A stretch of DNA of 35,169 nucleotides, taken from positions 1-35,169 of the forward strand of contig SIRW01000041.1 in the NCBI GenBank assembly GCA_004366205.1, in the 5' to 3' direction. This document shows positions 9,059 to 17,217 of the stretch, piece by piece. Source of the DNA: Actinomycetota bacterium (lineage in GTDB: Bacteria; Actinomycetota; Acidimicrobiia; Acidimicrobiales; CADCSY01). The translations under genes and the position numbers were made by a program. The notes under the pieces were generated by a model that searched no databases, had not been told where the DNA came from, and worked only from the letters and a program-made list of their open reading frames with translations. Numbering within the stretch: the first letter of the stretch is position 1; each line of letters opens with the position of its first letter.

Positions 9059-10222
9059 TCAGCCGGACCAGGAGGCGGCCCGGCGGTAGGCGGCGAGGTG
9101 CGCGTCGACCACGGTCGCCGGGTCGTGGCGGGCGAGGGCCTCGGCGACCGGGGGCGGCAGCGGCAGGCGGCGCAGGGCCTCGGCGAGCGCGCCGGGGTCG
9201 GCGGGCGGGACGAGGATGCCGTCGGCCTCGTGGCGCACGGCCTCGGGCAGTCCCCCCACGGCGCTGGCCACCACGGGCCGGCCGACGGCGAGGGCCTCGA
9301 GGGCGACCAGGCCGAGCCCCTCCCGCAGGCTCGGCACCACCAGGGCGTGCGCGTCGCCCAGCCGCTCGATGACCTCGTGGTGCGGGCGGGCCCGCAGCAG
9401 GCGCACCCGCCCCTCCACGCCCACGACCCGGGCGGCGAGCCGCTCGAGGTCCGGCCCGTCGCCGATGATGTCGAGCTGCACGTCAACGCCGTCGGCGAGC
9501 AGCCGCTCCACGGCGTCGACGAGCACGTCGAAGCCCTTCTCGGGCACCAGCCGGCCCACGGCGAGGATCCGCAGCGGCGGGGGCGGGGGCGGCGGGGCGA
9601 CCTCCTGGCGGGGGATGCGCAGCGGCATGCGCAGCACGGCGAGGTCGCCGGCCGCGACGCCGAGCTGCGCCGCCGAATCGGCGCGCAGCGCCTCGGACAC
9701 GGCGCCGACCACGGCGGCCTCGCCGACCACCCAGCGGGCGAGGCGCCGCAACGCCCGGCCCCGGGCCAGCACCAGGTCGGTGCCGTGGAGCGTGACCACC
9801 AGCGGGATGTCGAGCCGCCGGCCCACGAGCGCCCCGGCGACGCCGGCGGGCACCCACCAGTGGGCGTGGATCACGTCGGGCCGGAACCGCCGGGCCTCCA
9901 GCCAGGCGGCGCGCAGGAAGGCGGCGAGGAACGGCGGCACCAGCGCAGCGCCCGCGGGCCGCCGCATGTTGGCGGCGATCCCCCCCCGGTGGGCCAGCAC
10001 CTCGAGCGACGGAGGGGCGTACCGGAAGCGCCGGACGTGGGCGCCGCCCAGGTGCTCGCGCCGCGCCGCGCCGGCGTCGTGGGGCGCCACCACGGCGTTC
10101 TCCACGCCGGCGCCGGCCAGGTGGGTGGTGAGGTCGAAGATGAACTGGCCCGACGGGTCGCCCTCCCGGCGGGGGAACGACGTCGTGAGGTGCAGCACCC
10201 GCAGGCGGCGTCCCCGGCTCAT
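9059..10222 (-). CDS. Glycosyltransferase family 4 (GT-B fold, group 1)
   Basis: The product is 387 residues from ATG 10222. The N-terminal Rossmann half begins VLHLTTSFPRREGDPSGQF, where GxF binds the acceptor side. The linker carries HAHWWVPAG and VTLHGTDLV. The C-terminal half has VGRLVPEKGFDVLVDAV and the E-x7-E nucleotide-sugar motif in REGLGLVALEALAVGRPVV. It is a retaining cytoplasmic glycosyltransferase that adds a sugar from a nucleotide donor to a growing lipid-linked glycan; donor and acceptor are not predictable. The open frame continues upstream of 10222 but only through the 29-bp tandem repeats, so that extension is rejected. It converges on the flippase-like gene, ending 13 bases away, and is divergent from the GT2 gene. 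Confidence 0.9.
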   Translation of the reverse strand: MSRGRRLRVLHLTTSFPRREGDPSGQFIFDLTTHLAGAGVENAVVAPHDAGAARREHLGGAHVRRFRYAPPSLEVLAHRGGIAANMRRPAGAALVPPFLAAFLRAAWLEARRFRPDVIHAHWWVPAGVAGALVGRRLDIPLVVTLHGTDLVLARGRALRRLARWVVGEAAVVGAVSEALRADSAAQLGVAAGDLAVLRMPLRIPRQEVAPPPPPPPLRILAVGRLVPEKGFDVLVDAVERLLADGVDVQLDIIGDGPDLERLAARVVGVEGRVRLLRARPHHEVIERLGDAHALVVPSLREGLGLVALEALAVGRPVVASAVGGLPEAVRHEADGILVPPADPGALAEALRRLPLPPPVAEALARHDPATVVDAHLAAYRRAASWSG

Positions 10223-10239
10223 GGGCCCGAACACTACGG

Positions 10240-10326
10240 GGCGGCCCCACCCCTGACCGCCGGCCATCGGCGGCCCCACCCCTGACCGCCGGCCATCGGC
10301 GGCCCCACCCCTGACCGCCGGCCATC
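10240..10326. repeat. Three exact tandem copies of a 29-bp unit
   Basis: Units at 10240-10268, 10269-10297 and 10298-10326 are identical, and six further bases (GGCGGC) start a fourth. Across each junction CCGCCG and CGGCGG can pair around GCCAT, giving repeated small hairpins. The array fills the divergent gap between the GT4 and GT2 genes and ends 6 bases before the -10 box of the latter. Confidence 0.9.
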
Positions 10327-10332
10327 GGCGGC

Positions 10333-10338
10333 TACGCT
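10333..10338 (+). promoter_or_regulatory. -10 box TACGCT of the GT2 gene
   Basis: TACGCT ends 10 bases before GTG 10349, so the mRNA should begin within a few bases of the start codon. The 29-bp repeats occupy the position where a -35 element would lie. Confidence 0.45.
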
Positions 10339-10348
10339 TCGCCGTGCC

Positions 10349-11293
10349 GTGACCGCGCCCGTCCCCGCCGCCGAGCTCGACGTCACCGTCGTGCTGCCCG
10401 TGTACAACGAAGCTGGCCACCTGCACGACGAGATCGACCGCATCCGGGCCGCGCTCGACGCCTCGCCGTACACCTACGAGCTCGTCATCGTCGACGACGG
10501 CTCCGACGACGGCTCCGGCGACCAGCTCCGTCAGCTCGCCGCCACCGACGACCGCCCGTCCGACCAGGGCGGCATCCGCCTGATCCAGTTCACGAAGAAC
10601 CGGGGGTCGGGCTCGGCCCGCAAGGCGGGCACGCACGCGGCGCGGGGTCGGGTCGTGGTGTGGACCGACGTCGACATGACCTACCCCAACGAGCGCATCC
10701 CCGAGCTGGTGAAGGCCATGGAGGGCCACGACCAGATCGTGGGCGCCCGCACCTCCGAGAAGGGCACCGCCAAGGCGCTGCGGGTGCCGGCCAAGTGGTC
10801 GATCCGCAAGCTCGCCGAGTACCTCGTCGAGACCGAGATCCCCGACCTCAACTCGGGCCTGCGGGCGTTCCGGCGCGACGTCGCCCTCCAGTACCTGCAC
10901 CTGCTGCCGCCCGGGTTCTCGTGCGTCACCACGATGACGATGACGTTCCTCGCCAACGGCTACTCGGTCACCTACATGCCGATCGAGTACGCCGAGCGGG
11001 CCGGCCGCTCGAAGTTCCACTGGTGGGCCGACACCAAGCGCTACGCCCTCCAGGTGATCCGCATGGTGCTGTCGTACAACCCGCTGCGGGTGTTCCTGCC
11101 GCTCGCGGTCGTGCTCGGCGTCGTCGGGCTCGGCAAGCTCGGCTACGACTGGATCACCCGCGACTTCCGGCTGGCGGCCAACACGCTGCTGATCATCTTC
11201 GCCGCCTTCCAGCTGTTCGCCATCGGCCTGCTGGCCGACCTCGTGGTGCGCCTGGCCCGGCCCCGCGACGAGATCGACCCGGCGTCGCACTGA
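10349..11293 (+). CDS. Membrane-anchored glycosyltransferase family 2 (polyprenyl-phosphate sugar synthase type)
   Basis: The 314-residue protein has a GT-A domain with VTVVLPVYNEAGHL (12-25), IVDDGSDDGSGDQL (47-60) and the metal-binding TDVDMTYP (106-113), then NSGLRAFRRDVA as acceptor-side motif. Two C-terminal membrane segments follow (about 247-268 and 277-300). This layout matches dolichyl- or polyprenyl-phosphate mannose/glucose synthases (DPM1/GtrB-like), which load a sugar on undecaprenyl or decaprenyl phosphate on the inner face of the membrane. Such lipid sugars are the donors used by GT-C enzymes, three candidates for which are encoded nearby at 15037-21036 (inference). The next gene starts 11 bases after the stop, suggesting an operon with the pyruvyl transferase and FrhB-like genes. 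Confidence 0.9.
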   Translation: MTAPVPAAELDVTVVLPVYNEAGHLHDEIDRIRAALDASPYTYELVIVDDGSDDGSGDQLRQLAATDDRPSDQGGIRLIQFTKNRGSGSARKAGTHAARGRVVVWTDVDMTYPNERIPELVKAMEGHDQIVGARTSEKGTAKALRVPAKWSIRKLAEYLVETEIPDLNSGLRAFRRDVALQYLHLLPPGFSCVTTMTMTFLANGYSVTYMPIEYAERAGRSKFHWWADTKRYALQVIRMVLSYNPLRVFLPLAVVLGVVGLGKLGYDWITRDFRLAANTLLIIFAAFQLFAIGLLADLVVRLARPRDEIDPASH

Positions 11294-11303
11294 CCGAGCC
11301 GCC

Positions 11304-12617
11304 GTGGACCGAACCGGGCGCGACCAGCCGGGCGTGACGCGGGTCGCCACCCTGGGCGCCACCTTCTCGGCCAACAAGGGCGCGGCGTCGATGCTCCAGG
11401 CGCTCATCGACGCCCTCCCGGGCCGGGTGGGGCCCTGCCGGTTCGCGGTGCTGAGCACGTTCCCCCGCGACGACGAGCGCCTCCCCCACCCGCCCGAGGT
11501 GACGATCGTGCCGTGCCGGCCACTGGCGCTGCTCGCGCCGCTGCTGCCCGTGGCGGTGCTGTGCGCCGGGCTGCGTCGCCTCGGCCTGCCGTGGCGGTGG
11601 CTCGCCCGGCGGTTCCCGGCGCTGCGGGCGCTGGCCGATGCCGACGTGGTGGTCGACGTGGCCGGCATCAGCTTCGTCGACGGTCGGGGCTTCCCGATCC
11701 TCGTCTACAACGTCCTGATGACCTCGCTGCCGCTGTGGCTCGGGCGGCCCACCGTGAAGGCGGCGCAGGCGCTCGGTCCCTTCCGGCGGCGCACCACCCG
11801 GGCCGCGGCCCGGGCCGTCCTCCCCCGCTTGGTGGCGGTCGGGGCCCGCGGTGAGCGCACCGCCGCGCACCTCGCCGAGCTGGGCGCCGGCAACGTCAGC
11901 GAGGCGGCCGACCTGGCGTTCCTCATGGCCGTGCCCGCCGAGGCGGTAGCGGCCGCCGAGCGGGTGCTGGCGGGCCGGCCTGGCGACGTGCAGCCCGCGC
12001 TCGGCCCCGGTGACCCCTTCGTGGCCGTGGCGCCGAGCGCCGTGGTCGACGGGTACTGCCGCTCGGCGGGCGTCGACTACCCGGCGATGGTGGCCGACCT
12101 GGTCGACCGCATCACCGCCGACGGCCACACCGCCGTGCTGTTCCCCCACTCGGCGCGCCCCGGCGAGCGCCGGGACCGCATGAACGACGTGCCCGTGTGC
12201 CGGGCCGTGCACGCCCGCCTCGCCCGCCCCGAGCGCTGCCTACTCATCACCGACGAGCTGGGCCCGGCGGCGCTGCGGGCCCTGATCGCCCGCAGCGAGG
12301 TGCTGATCACCTCGCGCTTCCACGCCATGATCTCGGCGCTGGCGACGGAGACCCCGGTGCTCGTCGTCGGCTGGAGCCACAAGTACGCCGAGGTCATGGG
12401 CGCCCTGGGCCTCGAGGAGTGGGTGGTCGACTGGGCCGGCGTCGACGCCGCCGCGCTCCACGAGCGCTTCCGGGCCCTGCACGCCGCCGCCGGCGACGTG
12501 CGGGCCGCCATCGCCGCCGGGCTGCCCGCCATGCGGGCCGCGTCCGAGCGCAACCTCGACCTCGTCGCCGCCGGCCTCGAGGCCGGCGCCGAGCGCGAGC
12601 GCGGAGCGGACCGGTGA
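11304..12617 (+). CDS. Polysaccharide pyruvyl transferase family protein
   Basis: The product is 437 residues from GTG 11304; GTG 11334 in the same frame is also possible. The N-terminus has the expected ATFSANKGAASMLQALIDAL nucleotide-fold start. Other motifs are DVVVDVAGISFVDG, KAAQALGPFRRRTTR, VLFPHSA and, near the C-terminus, SRFHAMISALATETPVLVVGWSHKYAEVM, the most diagnostic stretch of the family (WcaK/CsaB-like). These enzymes add a pyruvate ketal from phosphoenolpyruvate to sugars in exopolysaccharide or secondary wall polymers, giving the glycan a negative charge. Four bases overlap the next gene (GTGA), so translation is coupled to the FrhB-like protein. The acceptor sugar is unknown. 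Confidence 0.88.
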   Translation: MDRTGRDQPGVTRVATLGATFSANKGAASMLQALIDALPGRVGPCRFAVLSTFPRDDERLPHPPEVTIVPCRPLALLAPLLPVAVLCAGLRRLGLPWRWLARRFPALRALADADVVVDVAGISFVDGRGFPILVYNVLMTSLPLWLGRPTVKAAQALGPFRRRTTRAAARAVLPRLVAVGARGERTAAHLAELGAGNVSEAADLAFLMAVPAEAVAAAERVLAGRPGDVQPALGPGDPFVAVAPSAVVDGYCRSAGVDYPAMVADLVDRITADGHTAVLFPHSARPGERRDRMNDVPVCRAVHARLARPERCLLITDELGPAALRALIARSEVLITSRFHAMISALATETPVLVVGWSHKYAEVMGALGLEEWVVDWAGVDAAALHERFRALHAAAGDVRAAIAAGLPAMRAASERNLDLVAAGLEAGAERERGADR

Positions 12618-14005
12618 CCGAGCGCGCAGCGGAGATCTTCCCCACCGGCACCGGATGGGTCGGCCACGACCTGTCGGGGGTGATCGGGTCGAGCATGTGC
12701 ATCGGCTGCGGCGCCTGCGCGGCGGCCGACCCCACCGTCGAGCTGCGCCTGCACCCCGACAAGCTCATCTACGAGCCGTCGCACCCGAGCGACGAGCGCG
12801 CCGCGGCCGTCTGCCCGGCCGTGCAGGTGGACTTCCCCGGCCTCCAGGAGCGCCTGTTCCCGGGCGCCGAGCAGACCCCCTACGGCGTGGTGCACTCGGT
12901 GATGCTCGCCCAGAGCACCGACGAGGAGCGCAACCGCAAGGCGTCGTCCGGCGGGCTCATCAAGGAGCTGCTGGTCCACCACCTGTCCCGGCCCGACATC
13001 GACGGCGTGATCGCCCTGGCCGAGGTCGGGGGCCTCGACTTCCAGCCCCGGCTGCTCACCCGCCCCGAGGAGGTCGACACCCTGCCCGGGTCGATCTACC
13101 ACAACCTCGCCCAGCCCCGGGCCATCGAGCTGCTGCGCGCCAACGAGGGCCGGTTCGTGCTCGTCGCCATCCCCTGCCAGCTCGAGGGCATCTGGCAGTA
13201 CGTGTTCACCCACGAGCCCCACCTGCGGGACCGCATCGCCACCACCATCGGCCTGCTGTGCGGGTGGCAGTACAGCCACCACGCCATCCGGGCGATCTGC
13301 CAGTTCAAGGGGCTCGACCCCGACGCCATCGAGCAGGTCTCGTACCGGGGCGACGGGCCCGTCGGCAAGCTGCGCATCCGGGCCGCCGGCCGGGAGGTGG
13401 CCGTCAGCCGGCGGGTCGACTTCGGCTACCAGGTGGCCTTCGACCGGTCGTTCAACACGCCCCGGTGCCACCTGTGCGTGAACCACCACAACATGCTCGC
13501 CGACCTCGTGGTGGGCGACGCCTGGCTGCCGTCGACGGTGATGACCCGAACCGGCATCAGCCTGCTGATCAACCGCACCGCCGAGGCCGACGCCACGATC
13601 CGCCGGCTCGCGGGCGACGGCCGGCTGGTGTTCAGCGACGTCACCGTCGAGGAGATCAAGGAGTCCCAGACCCGCCGGGTGGTCTTCGGCGACTTCGCGT
13701 ACGCCTACGGCGAGTACCTCGACGAGCTCGGCGTGCACCGCCCGCGGATGGTCGCGGCCAACCGCCAGGCGGCGAGGCTGGCGCCCCGCCGGGACGTCGA
13801 GGCGTTCCACCGCGAGCTCACCCGCAAGCTCGAGCTCCAGCGGGCGGGCCGCTACCGGTACCTCAAGTGGCGCAAGGCGACCAAGGAGCTGCGCCGCTTC
13901 CTGGGCCGCTACGTCAGCTGGTTCCTCGTGCGGGTCGTGAAGATCAAGAGCCTCCTGGGGCAGCGCAAGGAGGTCCCGCGCGAGAAGCTCGAGATCTTCC
14001 GCTGA
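12614..14005 (+). CDS. FrhB/FdhB-like Fe-S protein (coenzyme F420 hydrogenase beta subunit family)
   Basis: The protein is 463 residues from GTG 12614, which overlaps the upstream stop (GTGA). The frame is open far upstream, but that part is antisense-like shadow. Cys29-x2-Cys32-x2-Cys35 in MCIGCGACAAADP plus Cys67-Pro form a 4Fe-4S ferredoxin-type site. The central part has RKASSGGLIKELL and AIPCQLEGIW. The C-terminal FrhB half has RCHLCVNHHNMLADLVVGDAW, with a second Cys pair. Relatives bind a flavin and move electrons to or from F420 or other carriers. In many exopolysaccharide clusters such proteins accompany pyruvyl transferases, with unknown function; a redox change on a sugar or lipid carrier is plausible (inference). 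The last 62 bases overlap the convergent gene. Confidence 0.87.
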   Translation: MTERAAEIFPTGTGWVGHDLSGVIGSSMCIGCGACAAADPTVELRLHPDKLIYEPSHPSDERAAAVCPAVQVDFPGLQERLFPGAEQTPYGVVHSVMLAQSTDEERNRKASSGGLIKELLVHHLSRPDIDGVIALAEVGGLDFQPRLLTRPEEVDTLPGSIYHNLAQPRAIELLRANEGRFVLVAIPCQLEGIWQYVFTHEPHLRDRIATTIGLLCGWQYSHHAIRAICQFKGLDPDAIEQVSYRGDGPVGKLRIRAAGREVAVSRRVDFGYQVAFDRSFNTPRCHLCVNHHNMLADLVVGDAWLPSTVMTRTGISLLINRTAEADATIRRLAGDGRLVFSDVTVEEIKESQTRRVVFGDFAYAYGEYLDELGVHRPRMVAANRQAARLAPRRDVEAFHRELTRKLELQRAGRYRYLKWRKATKELRRFLGRYVSWFLVRVVKIKSLLGQRKEVPREKLEIFR

Positions 14006-14915
14006 CGGCCACGGCGAGGGCGGCGCCGGCCGCGTCCACGGCGATGAACACGACCCGGGACACGAGCGCCACGGTGGCGGCCACGCCGGGGGTGAGGCCG
14101 ACGGCGGCGGCGACGAACGCCGCCTCGCGCACCCCGATGCCCCCCGGCACGGGCACGACCACGAACCCGACCACCCACGACAGCACCCCGGCGAGCACCA
14201 CGTTGAGGAGCGGGGCGTCGGGGTCGAAGGCGACGGCCACCAGCCAGGTGGCGGCGCCGATGCCCAGCCACGACGGGACGTGCCGGGCGACCAGGCGCAC
14301 CGAGTCGCCCCAGGCGGGGACGTCGATGCCCGTCCGGCGGCGGGTCACCCGCTCGGCCCCGGCGACCAGGCGGCCGAGCACGCCCGGGTGCAGCCCGGCG
14401 AGACCGAGGGGCAGCAGCCCGAGCACGAGCAGGGCGGCGCCGGCGCCGCCCTCGCGCTGGGCGGCGAGGTCGAAGGGCAGCAGGGCCGCCACCACGAGCA
14501 CGGCGGCCAGGTACGTGGCGCCGAGCGACAGGGCCACGCTGCTGTAGGCCGGACCGCGGGGCACGCCGTCGCGCCGGGCGAGCTCGCTGCGGCCCACGAC
14601 CGGCCACACCCCGCCGGGCACGTACTTGCCGAGCTGGCCGAGGAAGTACCAGCGCAGCGCCGGGCGCAGCGGCGGGTGCCCCCCGCCCACGAGCTCGAGG
14701 GCGCGCCGCCAGGCCAGCCCGATGCCGGTCATGGCGGCCAGCGCCACCGGCACCGACAGCACGACCCAGCCGGCCCGGGCGTTGCCGAGGGCCTCGCCGA
14801 CGGCATCGGACTCGCGCACCAGGGCCCGAACGACGAACCCGGCGCCGGCCACGGCGACCAGGACGCCGACGCTGGTTCCGAGGTGGGCGAGGCGGCGGGC
14901 GCGCAGGGGCGCCAC
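13944..14915 (-). CDS. Flippase-like membrane protein (LPG synthase TM family), second copy
   Basis: The product is 323 residues from GTG 14915. About eight membrane segments are visible. The signatures WYFLGQLGKYVPGGVWPVVGRSELARRDGV and VPVPGGIGVREAAFVAAAVGL match the family of the 7987-9045 product, with the same GGxGVRE loop. Expected role: membrane transport or handling of a lipid-linked intermediate (inference). Its 3' end overlaps the FrhB-like gene by 62 bases tail to tail; the overlapped part encodes only the hydrophilic tail after the final membrane helix, so the stop seems genuine but the tail may be recently extended. The start has no ribosome binding site. Confidence 0.83.
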   Translation of the reverse strand: MAPLRARRLAHLGTSVGVLVAVAGAGFVVRALVRESDAVGEALGNARAGWVVLSVPVALAAMTGIGLAWRRALELVGGGHPPLRPALRWYFLGQLGKYVPGGVWPVVGRSELARRDGVPRGPAYSSVALSLGATYLAAVLVVAALLPFDLAAQREGGAGAALLVLGLLPLGLAGLHPGVLGRLVAGAERVTRRRTGIDVPAWGDSVRLVARHVPSWLGIGAATWLVAVAFDPDAPLLNVVLAGVLSWVVGFVVVPVPGGIGVREAAFVAAAVGLTPGVAATVALVSRVVFIAVDAAGAALAVAVSGRSRASRAGPPCAAPGGS

Positions 14916-14956
14916 CCTACCGGTCCCGGACCCCCGGGCCCGCGCCCGGAGCCGGT

Positions 14957-14962
14957 TACACT
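14957..14962 (+). promoter_or_regulatory. -10 box TACACT upstream of a short leader ORF
   Basis: TACACT in the context GGTTACACT lies 9 bases before the GTG at 14972, so transcription should begin within about 3 bases of that codon. The same GGTTACACT precedes the sigma factor gene on the minus strand (949-957). Confidence 0.45.
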
Positions 14963-14971
14963 GCGCTCGCC

Positions 14972-15040
14972 GTGCCCACCGTCCGCCGCCCCACCGACCG
15001 GCGCGACCGGGGCTCGCTCCCCACGGTCACCGCGCCGTGA
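14972..15040 (+). CDS. Predicted 22-codon leader peptide overlapping the next gene
   Basis: A GTG placed where a leaderless transcript would start opens a 22-codon frame rich in Arg, Pro, Thr and Asp. It ends in TGA at 15038-15040, overlapping the GTG start (15037) of the large membrane gene as GTGA. The geometry suggests translational coupling: ribosomes loading at the 5' end would reach the membrane gene by termination-reinitiation. It could equally be untranslated leader. No similarity is claimed. Confidence 0.4.
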   Translation: MPTVRRPTDRRDRGSLPTVTAP

Positions 15041-17217
15041 CCCGGACCGGCACGGTCCGCACACCCGCCATCGCCGCGGCCGTGGCGGCGGCCGTGGTCG
15101 CGGCCGTGGTCGCGGCGGCGCACCTGCTGCTCGTGGCGCTCCTGCGGGCGACCCCGGGCGTGATCCTCTGGACCGACGGGGCGGGCTACCTGGCCAACGC
15201 CCGCTGGCTGGCGCCGGGGGTCCACGCCCCGGACCTGGACGTCACGCCCTTCTACCACGCCGGCTACTCGCTGCTGCTGGCGCCGGTGTACGCCCTGACC
15301 ACCGACCCCGGCACCGTGTACCGGTCGGCGCTCGTCGTGAACGCCCTGGCGGCCGGCGCCGGCGCGGTGCTGCTGTGGCGGCTGGCCACCGCGGTGTTCG
15401 GCCTGCGGGGCTGGCGGGCCGTGCTCGCCGCGGGCCTGGCCTCGACCTACCCGGCGGTGCTGCTGCAGTCGGGCTTCGAGTGGGCCGAGTCGCTGCTCTT
15501 CACCGTCGTGGCCCTCTGGGCGCTGGCCCTGTGGGCAGCGCTGCGCCGGGCCACGTCCCGCTCGAGCGTGGCCCTGGGAGCGGCCGGTGCCGGCACGTAC
15601 CTCGTGCACCCACGCGCCGTGGGGCTCGTGCTCGTGACCGCCCTCGTGCTGGCGGCCGCGGTGCTCCGGGGCCGGCTGCGGTGGCGGGTCGGGCTCGCCG
15701 GTGCCGCCACGCTGGTCGGGACGCTCGGCGCGACCGAAGCGCTGCACGCCGCCCTGCGCGCCGCGACCCGTGCGCCCGACGCGCCCGGCGCCGGAGCGGG
15801 CCTCGCCGCCCGGTTGCTCGACCCGGGGGCCTGGGGTGACATCGCCCTGCGGGCCGCCGGACAGGGCTGGTACCTGCTGGTGGCGAGCGCCGGCCTCACC
15901 GCTGCGGGCGTCGTCGTGCTGGTGGCCTTCGCCCTCGGCCGAGCGGACCGGGACCGAGCCTGGTTCGCGCTGGCCGTGCTCGCCGGAATCGCGCTCACCG
16001 GGGCGGTGGGGGCGGCGGGGGTGATCGACCCCCGCCGGGTCGACCATCACGTGTACGGCCGCTACCTCGAGGTGTTCGCGCCGCTGCTGCTCGTCGCGGC
16101 CGCCGCGGCGATGCTGCGGCCGGCCGGGCGCTGGCGGGTGCCCGGGCGGGCCGCCACCGGAGCGACCCTGGCGGCGGCGGCCGCGGCCGCCGTGGTCCTC
16201 GGCCTGGTGACGAGCCTGGGGTACGGCCCCGACGCGTTCACGGGGGACCTCATGCCCCTCAACGTGCTCGGCGTGCTCGTCTGGAGCGGGGACCGCACGA
16301 CCATCGACCTGCCCGCGGTGACGTTGGGGGCGGGCGCCGTCACCGTCGTGGTCGCCGCGCTGGTCGCCGCCAGCCGCCGCACGGCGGCGCTCGCGGTGCT
16401 CGCGCTCACCGGCGGCTTCGCACTGGCCGCCGGCGTCGTGCAGGCGCGCACGCTCGACCCCTTCGTCCGGCAGTTCGGCGAGCTCGTGACGATCCCCCAA
16501 GCGGTGAAGGCCCTCGAGGCCGACCTCGGGCTGGACGGCCCACAGGTGCTCTCGGTCGACCTGGCCGACCGGGACGGCATCGTCATCAACGCCTACGCCG
16601 TCGAGCTCCCCGATCACCGCGTGGAGCTGTTCGACTCCCGGCGGGGTGAAGGTCCCGCCGGGGAGCTGGTCATCGGGTCGAAGCGCTGGGGGGGGCGTCA
16701 GGTCGGGCGGGGGGCCGCCCTGCTGTACCCCGAGACGGCGCGGGACCAGGCGCTGTGGGCCGTCCCCGGTCCCATCGCCGCCACCGCGGCGCCGGTGGCG
16801 CCCGACACCGCCGGGCTCGACGACGGCTTCTTCGCCGGCTCGGTGCGCCACCTCGGCGGGGGCGAGATCCTGCTGGAGCACCCAGGTTCGAACGTCCCGC
16901 CGTGGGTACGGTGGGGCGCGCTGACCGGCGTGCCCGCCGTGCGCCTGGCCGTCCGGTGGTACCCCGTGGGCGACCCGGCGCGCGCGGAAGCGCTCCACAC
17001 GCACCTCGTGGACCTGCCCCACACCCTGGGGTTCGGCGCCCGCAGCCGGGTGAGGGTCGCGCTAGCGCCGGGGGACGACCCGGACCGGCCGTTGCCGCCC
17101 GGGCGCTACACCGCCGTCATCGCCCCGCAGGTGGACGGGACCTGGTTCCCCGACCGGGGCGGCCCCCAGGTCGTGCTCACCGTGACGGTGCCGGGCCGGC
17201 CGGCGGCGGGCCCGTGA
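15037..17217 (+). CDS. Large GT-C-like membrane glycosyltransferase with extracytoplasmic C-terminal domain
   Basis: The product is 726 residues from GTG 15037. The frame is open from 14626, but that part is antisense to the flippase-like gene and lies upstream of the -10 box. The first helix is followed by WTDGAGYLANARWL, an acidic loop typical of GT-C enzymes, then TPFYHAGYSLLLAPVY and LLQSGFEWAESLLF. About eleven to twelve helices run to about residue 480. A soluble part follows (DLADRDGIVINAYAVELPDHRVELFDS), and a further ~130 residues of beta-rich sequence end the protein. It probably transfers a sugar from a polyprenyl-phosphate donor on the outer face (inference). The 565-residue product of 19339-21036 is a clear paralogue lacking the final domain. 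The last 41 bases overlap the convergent gene. Confidence 0.8.
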   Translation: MTRTGTVRTPAIAAAVAAAVVAAVVAAAHLLLVALLRATPGVILWTDGAGYLANARWLAPGVHAPDLDVTPFYHAGYSLLLAPVYALTTDPGTVYRSALVVNALAAGAGAVLLWRLATAVFGLRGWRAVLAAGLASTYPAVLLQSGFEWAESLLFTVVALWALALWAALRRATSRSSVALGAAGAGTYLVHPRAVGLVLVTALVLAAAVLRGRLRWRVGLAGAATLVGTLGATEALHAALRAATRAPDAPGAGAGLAARLLDPGAWGDIALRAAGQGWYLLVASAGLTAAGVVVLVAFALGRADRDRAWFALAVLAGIALTGAVGAAGVIDPRRVDHHVYGRYLEVFAPLLLVAAAAAMLRPAGRWRVPGRAATGATLAAAAAAAVVLGLVTSLGYGPDAFTGDLMPLNVLGVLVWSGDRTTIDLPAVTLGAGAVTVVVAALVAASRRTAALAVLALTGGFALAAGVVQARTLDPFVRQFGELVTIPQAVKALEADLGLDGPQVLSVDLADRDGIVINAYAVELPDHRVELFDSRRGEGPAGELVIGSKRWGGRQVGRGAALLYPETARDQALWAVPGPIAATAAPVAPDTAGLDDGFFAGSVRHLGGGEILLEHPGSNVPPWVRWGALTGVPAVRLAVRWYPVGDPARAEALHTHLVDLPHTLGFGARSRVRVALAPGDDPDRPLPPGRYTAVIAPQVDGTWFPDRGGPQVVLTVTVPGRPAAGP

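Noticed and set aside
10240-10326. CRISPR array of 29-bp repeats
   Set aside because: The units are directly adjacent with no spacers.
12197-12613. N-terminal extension of the FrhB-like frame
   Set aside because: It overlaps the recognised 3' part of the pyruvyl transferase gene in another frame, and the Fe-S motif position fits the start at 12614.
14626-15036. N-terminal extension of the large GT-C frame
   Set aside because: It is antisense to the flippase-like gene and lies upstream of the likely -10 box; the first membrane helix begins just after 15037.
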